From contig CAZWDL010000131.1 of assembly GCA_964632995.1 (NCBI GenBank), positions 1 through 19,513 of the forward strand: DNA of 19,513 bases. Direction: 5' to 3'. Source of the stretch: CAZWDL01 sp964632995 (GTDB lineage Bacteria > Bacteroidota > Bacteroidia > Chitinophagales > Saprospiraceae). A model generated the notes under the pieces. That model was given only the letters and a program-made list of their open reading frames with translations, was not told where the DNA came from and made no database searches. A program made the translations under genes and the position numbers. Below, one piece after another: positions 15,459-19,513 of the stretch (the first letter of the stretch is position 1; every line of letters starts with the position of its first letter).

Positions 15459-17720
15459 TTACTCCGGCTTCAGGCCCAGCAGCAAGCGCAGGGTCGGCAT
15501 TATTTTTTTTGCGCGATCTTCGACCAGCGGCTGGTTTTCGGAGGCATCGTTCAGGGCGCTGCGGCCCTGTTGGGCGAGGCTGAGCATTTTTTGCCTTTCG
15601 GCAGGCAGGAAGTGGGCAAAGATGCGGCGCAGGACGGGCAGCATTTCTTGGAAGTTTGCCGGACTGAGCATTTGCATCCAGTCGTCGATAATCTGCCACA
15701 GGCTCGTATTGTGCAGGAGCAGCAGGCCGCTGCCATGTAGGAACCCCTGCAGCCACTGGGCGGCTTCGTGCGCATCGTTGCCGGAAGATAAATGAAAATG
15801 TAGTTGCTGTTCCGTCTTTTCAGGATCGAGGTCTTCCTTGTCAAATAGAATGCGGGTGGCAGCGCCGCGCATCAGGGGATGAATGCCGGGAGTGCTGAGC
15901 AGCTGCCGGAGAGCGCGCTGCCAGAGCGCGCTGTTTTCTTCTTTTTGCAGCAGGTTGATTGCGTGGTGGCTGCGCAACATTTGCTGAAACAGTTCCCGGG
16001 CGAAATCGTCTTCAATTTGAAGGCTGCTGGGGGGCAGACCGATGCAGACGCGTGGGATGATTTCATCTACCAGTTGCTCTACTGCCTCCGTATCGGTTTG
16101 ACGGGTGTCGCCGTAAGCAACTACATTTGCCATAGCCGGCAGTGCTGTCATGAGGCGGAATACATCCCGGGTGAGCGCGGCCAGATCACGCATACGAATG
16201 ATAATGGGATCAATTGCCTCACTCAAACCGGCGCGCAGCGCTTCTTCTATCAGGCCCGAAATCAGGGCCAGGTCTTCACTGTCGGCCGCATTTTTTAGCA
16301 ATGCGTTGGTACTCGCTTCCTCTACCGTATTACCCAGGGCGCTGGCTTCAATGATACGGATGGAAAAATCGGGTTTCCATTTCAGGCTCCATTCTTCCTT
16401 GAATGTGCTTACGCGATGGGAAGATCCCTGCAAGAGGCGTCCCCAGGGAATACCCAGAATATTCAGGCGATTCAGCAGCAGGCTGGCCTGCAGATTCGTC
16501 GGCTTCCGAAGATCCAGTTCTTTGCGGATTCGTTCGGTCGTTTTGGCATATTGGGTCAGCCGGGCCGATTTGATGGCCTGTTCCAGGTCTTTCTGCAAGG
16601 GAACCGCGGGAACAGAGGCCGGCACTTTCCCAAGGGCATCACCGATGACCAGCTTATTGTGGATCAGTTCCAACAGCGTGGCGTTTCCCTGACAAAATAC
16701 GCTCAGCGCGGCTTCTTCGAGCTCTTCAAGTCCCGGCACTTGTCGCCGCCGTAGGGTCGCCAGGGTTTCTGCGAGCCGTACGGCCTCTTCCACATGAGCG
16801 GCGGAAGCATCGATGTGTTGCTGGCGTAACAGGCGGGCGACCCGGCTCATCCAGCGGATTGTCACTTCGGGGCGCTGTTTGAAGAGCAGCGCGTACCAGG
16901 CCGGCGACACCACTCCTGCCCGGTAGCCTCCCTGCCGGGCGAGGCGGCCGTAGCTCCATGGGATCCAGGTGACGGCCGCTTTAACTTTCTTCAGGCCCCG
17001 CAAGAGCTTGTTATCCGTACTTGCTTTAATTTGTTGAACATCTTGCAGCACGGGGGCATGCCAGGCGCCGCAGACCACTGCGATTTGTTGGTAGCCTTCC
17101 TTCATCGCCTGGCGGATCATTTTACGCATATGTGCTTCACGAAGCAAGGTCTCCCGGGTTTCTTCCCGGTTGAGTTCCCGGCGCAGGGTGCGCATCATAT
17201 CCAGAATGATTTCGAAGGTCTCGTTCTCTTCCGCCTGTTCAAAGGTGATTTCCCACCAGCGTTCGGAATCGCTGAAACCGGCCAGTTCGGCGATAAAGCC
17301 CAGCGGATCGGTTTGTATCCGTATTGCTTCCTGGCTCAGTTCCTCGGGCATGCGCAGCTGGGTTCCCGCCTCATGTGGCTGCAGGCCAAATTGCTGCGCC
17401 AGCGGCAGGTCTATCGGCCATACCGGCACCTGGTGCCGGACCCCATGACGCAGCGCCTGCCATTCCGGAGAAAACTCGGCAAAGGGCAGATAGGCCGCCT
17501 GGTTGAAGTCTTTTGGGTTGTAAGCCAGCAGGGCAACCGGTGGCCGTAGTCCTTCATCTGCAACTATAGGCAGCGCTTTTTCAGTATCCTGAGGGAGTTC
17601 CACCAGGATACAGTCGGGCTGCTGAGCGCGCAGCGCCCGTTTCAGCCGTTTGGCCGACCCTGGCCCATGATGGCGAATACCGTATATGGTGAGCTGAGCC
17701 TCGATAAATTTGGTTTTTAT
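15459..17720 (-). CDS. DUF5682-like protein with non-canonical start
   Basis: A protein of about 753 residues, no signal peptide, cytoplasmic by prediction. The N-terminus reads IYGIRHHGPGSAKRL (about 12-26), then QQPDCILVELPQD (33-45). Further on come REAHMRKMI (194-202) and AVVCGAWHAPVL (215-226). These are the hallmarks by which I assign it to DUF5682; the rest is long, mostly helical and Leu-rich. The motif order, early histidines, a Glu after the PD pair, then a G-x-x-H, recalls the TIKI/TraB/EreA superfamily, which is inference. No ATG, GTG or TTG lies between the in-frame stop at 17750-17748 and the motif. I place the start at ATA 17720 as a working choice; GTG at 17603 would remove the motif. 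It follows the MoxR gene by 32 bases. Biochemical function unknown. Confidence 0.8.
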   Translation of the reverse strand: MKTKFIEAQLTIYGIRHHGPGSAKRLKRALRAQQPDCILVELPQDTEKALPIVADEGLRPPVALLAYNPKDFNQAAYLPFAEFSPEWQALRHGVRHQVPVWPIDLPLAQQFGLQPHEAGTQLRMPEELSQEAIRIQTDPLGFIAELAGFSDSERWWEITFEQAEENETFEIILDMMRTLRRELNREETRETLLREAHMRKMIRQAMKEGYQQIAVVCGAWHAPVLQDVQQIKASTDNKLLRGLKKVKAAVTWIPWSYGRLARQGGYRAGVVSPAWYALLFKQRPEVTIRWMSRVARLLRQQHIDASAAHVEEAVRLAETLATLRRRQVPGLEELEEAALSVFCQGNATLLELIHNKLVIGDALGKVPASVPAVPLQKDLEQAIKSARLTQYAKTTERIRKELDLRKPTNLQASLLLNRLNILGIPWGRLLQGSSHRVSTFKEEWSLKWKPDFSIRIIEASALGNTVEEASTNALLKNAADSEDLALISGLIEEALRAGLSEAIDPIIIRMRDLAALTRDVFRLMTALPAMANVVAYGDTRQTDTEAVEQLVDEIIPRVCIGLPPSSLQIEDDFARELFQQMLRSHHAINLLQKEENSALWQRALRQLLSTPGIHPLMRGAATRILFDKEDLDPEKTEQQLHFHLSSGNDAHEAAQWLQGFLHGSGLLLLHNTSLWQIIDDWMQMLSPANFQEMLPVLRRIFAHFLPAERQKMLSLAQQGRSALNDASENQPLVEDRAKKIMPTLRLLLGLKPE

Positions 17721-17752
17721 TAATTGCTCGTCGTTTAGTCTCTTCTGTTAGT

Positions 17753-18838
17753 TTACAACAACTCCTTACAGGCCCGGTACAAATCCTGCCACTCCTCCCG
17801 GTCACGTATAACCGTTTCGAGATACTCCTGCCAGATATTCTGATCCTGGACGGGATCCTTGACAATAGCCCCGGTGAGGCTGGCGGCGATATCGCCGGCC
17901 TTGACGGCGCCGTCGCCGAAGTGCACAGCCAGGGCCTGCCCGTTATTGATTACCGAGATCGCTTCGGCTGTGCTGAGGGTGGAGCTCGGTGATTTGAGCT
18001 TAGTGCGGCCGTCTTCGGTTTTACCGCTGCGCAATTCCCGGAAGATGGTGACGAGACGCTGCACCTCGCGCAGGGGCACTGCTTCATCCGGCAGTTTTAA
18101 GGCCTGGCCGATTTTTTCAACGCGGTTCTTAACGATGCGCACCTCCTCGTCGAGAGAGGCCGGCAGCGGCATGACTACCGTATTGAAGCGACGGCGCAGG
18201 GCGCTCGACAGCTCATTGACCCCGCGGTCGCGATCATTGGAGGTCGCAATGAGGTTGAAGCCCCGGCGAGCCTGTATTTCTTTATTGAGTTCTGGAATGG
18301 GAAGCGTCTTTTCCGATAATACAGTGATCAGAGAATCCTGCACATCGGAGGGGATGCGTGTTAGTTCTTCTACCCGGGCGATTTTTCCTTCCTGCATAGC
18401 GTACAGTATAGGGCTGGGCACGAGGGCCCCATCGGAAGGGCCTTCCGCCAGCAGGCGGGCGTAATTCCAGCCGTAGCGCAGCGCCTCCTCGTTGAGGCCG
18501 GCAGTGCCCTGCACAAGCAGGGTAGAGTTGCCGGAAATGGCAGCGGCCAGGTGTTCTGATACCCAGGTTTTGGCTGTTCCGGGAATACCCGTGAGCAGCA
18601 AGGCCCGGTCGGTGGCCAGGGTCGCTACGGCAATCTCGATCAGGCGGCGGCTGCCGTAATATTTCGGCTCTATTTGGGTGCCGTCTTCCAGCTTGCCACC
18701 CAGTATATAAGTGACCACGGCCCAAGGGGAAAGGGCCCAGTTTACCGGCCGCGGGTGATCATCGGCTTTCGCCAATGCTTCCAGTTCCTTCGCATAGATC
18801 GCCTCCGCGTGGGGACGCAACATTTTTTCTGTACTCAT
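17753..18838 (-). CDS. MoxR-family AAA+ ATPase
   Basis: A 361-residue cytoplasmic ATPase, probably a ring-forming remodelling factor or chaperone. Walker A is GIPGTAKT (84-91). The Walker B region reads ARVEELTRIPSDVQDSL, with EE (157-158) where most MoxR proteins have DE. Sensor 1 is ATSNDRD (N201) and the arginine-finger region is LRRRF (214-218), followed by a C-terminal helical lid. The substitution at Walker B seems to belong to this subfamily rather than being a defect. I chose ATG at 18838, giving MSTEKMLRPHAEA; a start at 18907 would add an unconserved 23 residues. Downstream lie the DUF5682-like and VWA genes; upstream is a DUF5691-like gene. MoxR with VWA is a standard partnership, so the proteins are likely to act together. 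Confidence 0.94.
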   Translation of the reverse strand: MSTEKMLRPHAEAIYAKELEALAKADDHPRPVNWALSPWAVVTYILGGKLEDGTQIEPKYYGSRRLIEIAVATLATDRALLLTGIPGTAKTWVSEHLAAAISGNSTLLVQGTAGLNEEALRYGWNYARLLAEGPSDGALVPSPILYAMQEGKIARVEELTRIPSDVQDSLITVLSEKTLPIPELNKEIQARRGFNLIATSNDRDRGVNELSSALRRRFNTVVMPLPASLDEEVRIVKNRVEKIGQALKLPDEAVPLREVQRLVTIFRELRSGKTEDGRTKLKSPSSTLSTAEAISVINNGQALAVHFGDGAVKAGDIAASLTGAIVKDPVQDQNIWQEYLETVIRDREEWQDLYRACKELL

Positions 18839-18986
18839 AGGGTGGCAAGTTAAGAATTTATCGAGGTAAGGTGGTAGGAGGAAAAATGTTCGGGATCGTT
18901 CGGCCATTCATCACAAAGGCATTCTTTTCCATCTTTTCCCGGTTCCGATTTAATGCTGTCAACGGCAATCATCGGTCACCGGGCTA

Positions 18987-19513
18987 TTAGGATGTGCTTG
19001 TTTCCGGAGTTCTTCCGTTTTCCAGTTCCTCTTGCATTTTTTTGCGAAAATGCAGCACATTGATAAACCCTTCCACCTCATCCTGCCACTGTGGCCAGCT
19101 GCGGGCAGTCATAGGCCAGCCTTTGCGCAGGTGTTCGAGCAGGGCGGTGTTGCTGCGGTAGGCGGCCGAATGCAACAGTTGCCGGTAGTGTGGCAAGCCT
19201 TGCTGAAAAGGAGGCGCATCACTCATCCAGTTTTGGAAGCCCTTAATGAAAAGCAGGCTTAGCTGCTCGGACCACCAGTGGTGGCCCAGGGCCAGAAGCT
19301 GGCCGGCGGGGCTGCTGTCGCTGATGAGGGGGCCTTCCTGGTCGATGTAGTGAAGCAGGTGCTCGTTGAATAGGGAATCGGGAAGCCGTTGCATCATTTC
19401 TATGGCGGCGTCATTTTTCCATAATAGCTCTTCCTTGCTTTTTTGCCAGTAATTCAGAATGGCCGACATCCATTCGCCGCCGCCGTGCCGGTTAACAGCT
19501 TCCGTCAGGGCCA
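18987..19513 (-). CDS. DUF5691-like protein, C-terminal part
   Basis: The last 174 residues of a minus-strand gene that enters from the right edge; the frame stays open to the edge (ALTEAVNRHGGGEWMSAILN and on), so the ATG at 19469 is internal. The visible part is helical, rich in Trp and Leu, with FLF-type helices and a segment WSEQLSLLFIKGFQNWM, ending in a polar tail. No catalytic motif is seen. I call it DUF5691-like because that family precedes the MoxR gene in similar cassettes and the sequence style fits; family membership is inferred largely from context. It is 148 bases upstream of the MoxR start. Confidence 0.65.
   Translation of the reverse strand, partial: ALTEAVNRHGGGEWMSAILNYWQKSKEELLWKNDAAIEMMQRLPDSLFNEHLLHYIDQEGPLISDSSPAGQLLALGHHWWSEQLSLLFIKGFQNWMSDAPPFQQGLPHYRQLLHSAAYRSNTALLEHLRKGWPMTARSWPQWQDEVEGFINVLHFRKKMQEELENGRTPETSTS

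Noticed and set aside
18001..18400. MoxR Walker B with EE instead of DE as an inactive ATPase
   Set aside because: Walker A, the catalytic glutamate, sensor 1 and the arginine finger are all present, and the EELTR form appears characteristic of this MoxR subgroup, so loss of activity is not supported.
1..19513. CRISPR arrays, tRNA genes, insertion sequences or prophage genes
   Set aside because: I found no regularly spaced direct repeats, no tRNA-like cloverleaf ending in CCA, and no transposase, integrase or phage structural motifs on either strand.

Overview
The window looks like the chromosome of a Bacteroidota, possibly a Saprospiria/Lewinella-like marine lineage; the class-level guess is an inference from protein style only. 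Supporting signs are a small type IX secretion (T9SS) sorting-domain protein, DUF3078- and DUF5687-type proteins, promoters of the Bacteroidota type (TAnnTTTG), A-rich leaders without Shine-Dalgarno sequences, and roughly even base composition.

Left part, plus strand (1-9885). The window opens on the last ~26 bases of a 5S rRNA gene and its terminator, so an rRNA operon ends here. After a non-coding gap come an ECF sigma factor with a tiny partner gene two bases downstream, a short MscS-type mechanosensitive channel, a DUF3078 outer-membrane protein, full-length DNA polymerase I (polA), a two-gene ABC transporter (DUF5687 permease plus ATPase), and an LpxD-type acyltransferase. Several spacers hold inverted repeats that could fold as RNA.

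Middle, minus strand (9908-13822). A 24-bp perfect hairpin separates the convergent lpxD gene and a 115-residue protein that is little more than a signal peptide plus a T9SS sorting domain. Next come thrS, with a clear promoter and terminator of its own, and a fatty acid desaturase.

Right part, minus strand (14107-19513). Transcribed right to left, this is a cassette of a DUF5691-like protein (cut by the window edge), a MoxR-family AAA+ ATPase, a DUF5682-like protein and a CoxE-like VWA protein. The set recurs in other bacteria, usually with a SWIM zinc-finger gene that would lie just outside the right edge. The ATPase probably remodels a target together with the VWA protein; the DUF5682 protein has an N-terminal pattern reminiscent of the TIKI/TraB/EreA superfamily. 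This is the best candidate for an uncharacterised system. Its DUF5682 gene has no ATG, GTG or TTG upstream of its conserved N-terminal motif, so a standard gene caller would truncate it.
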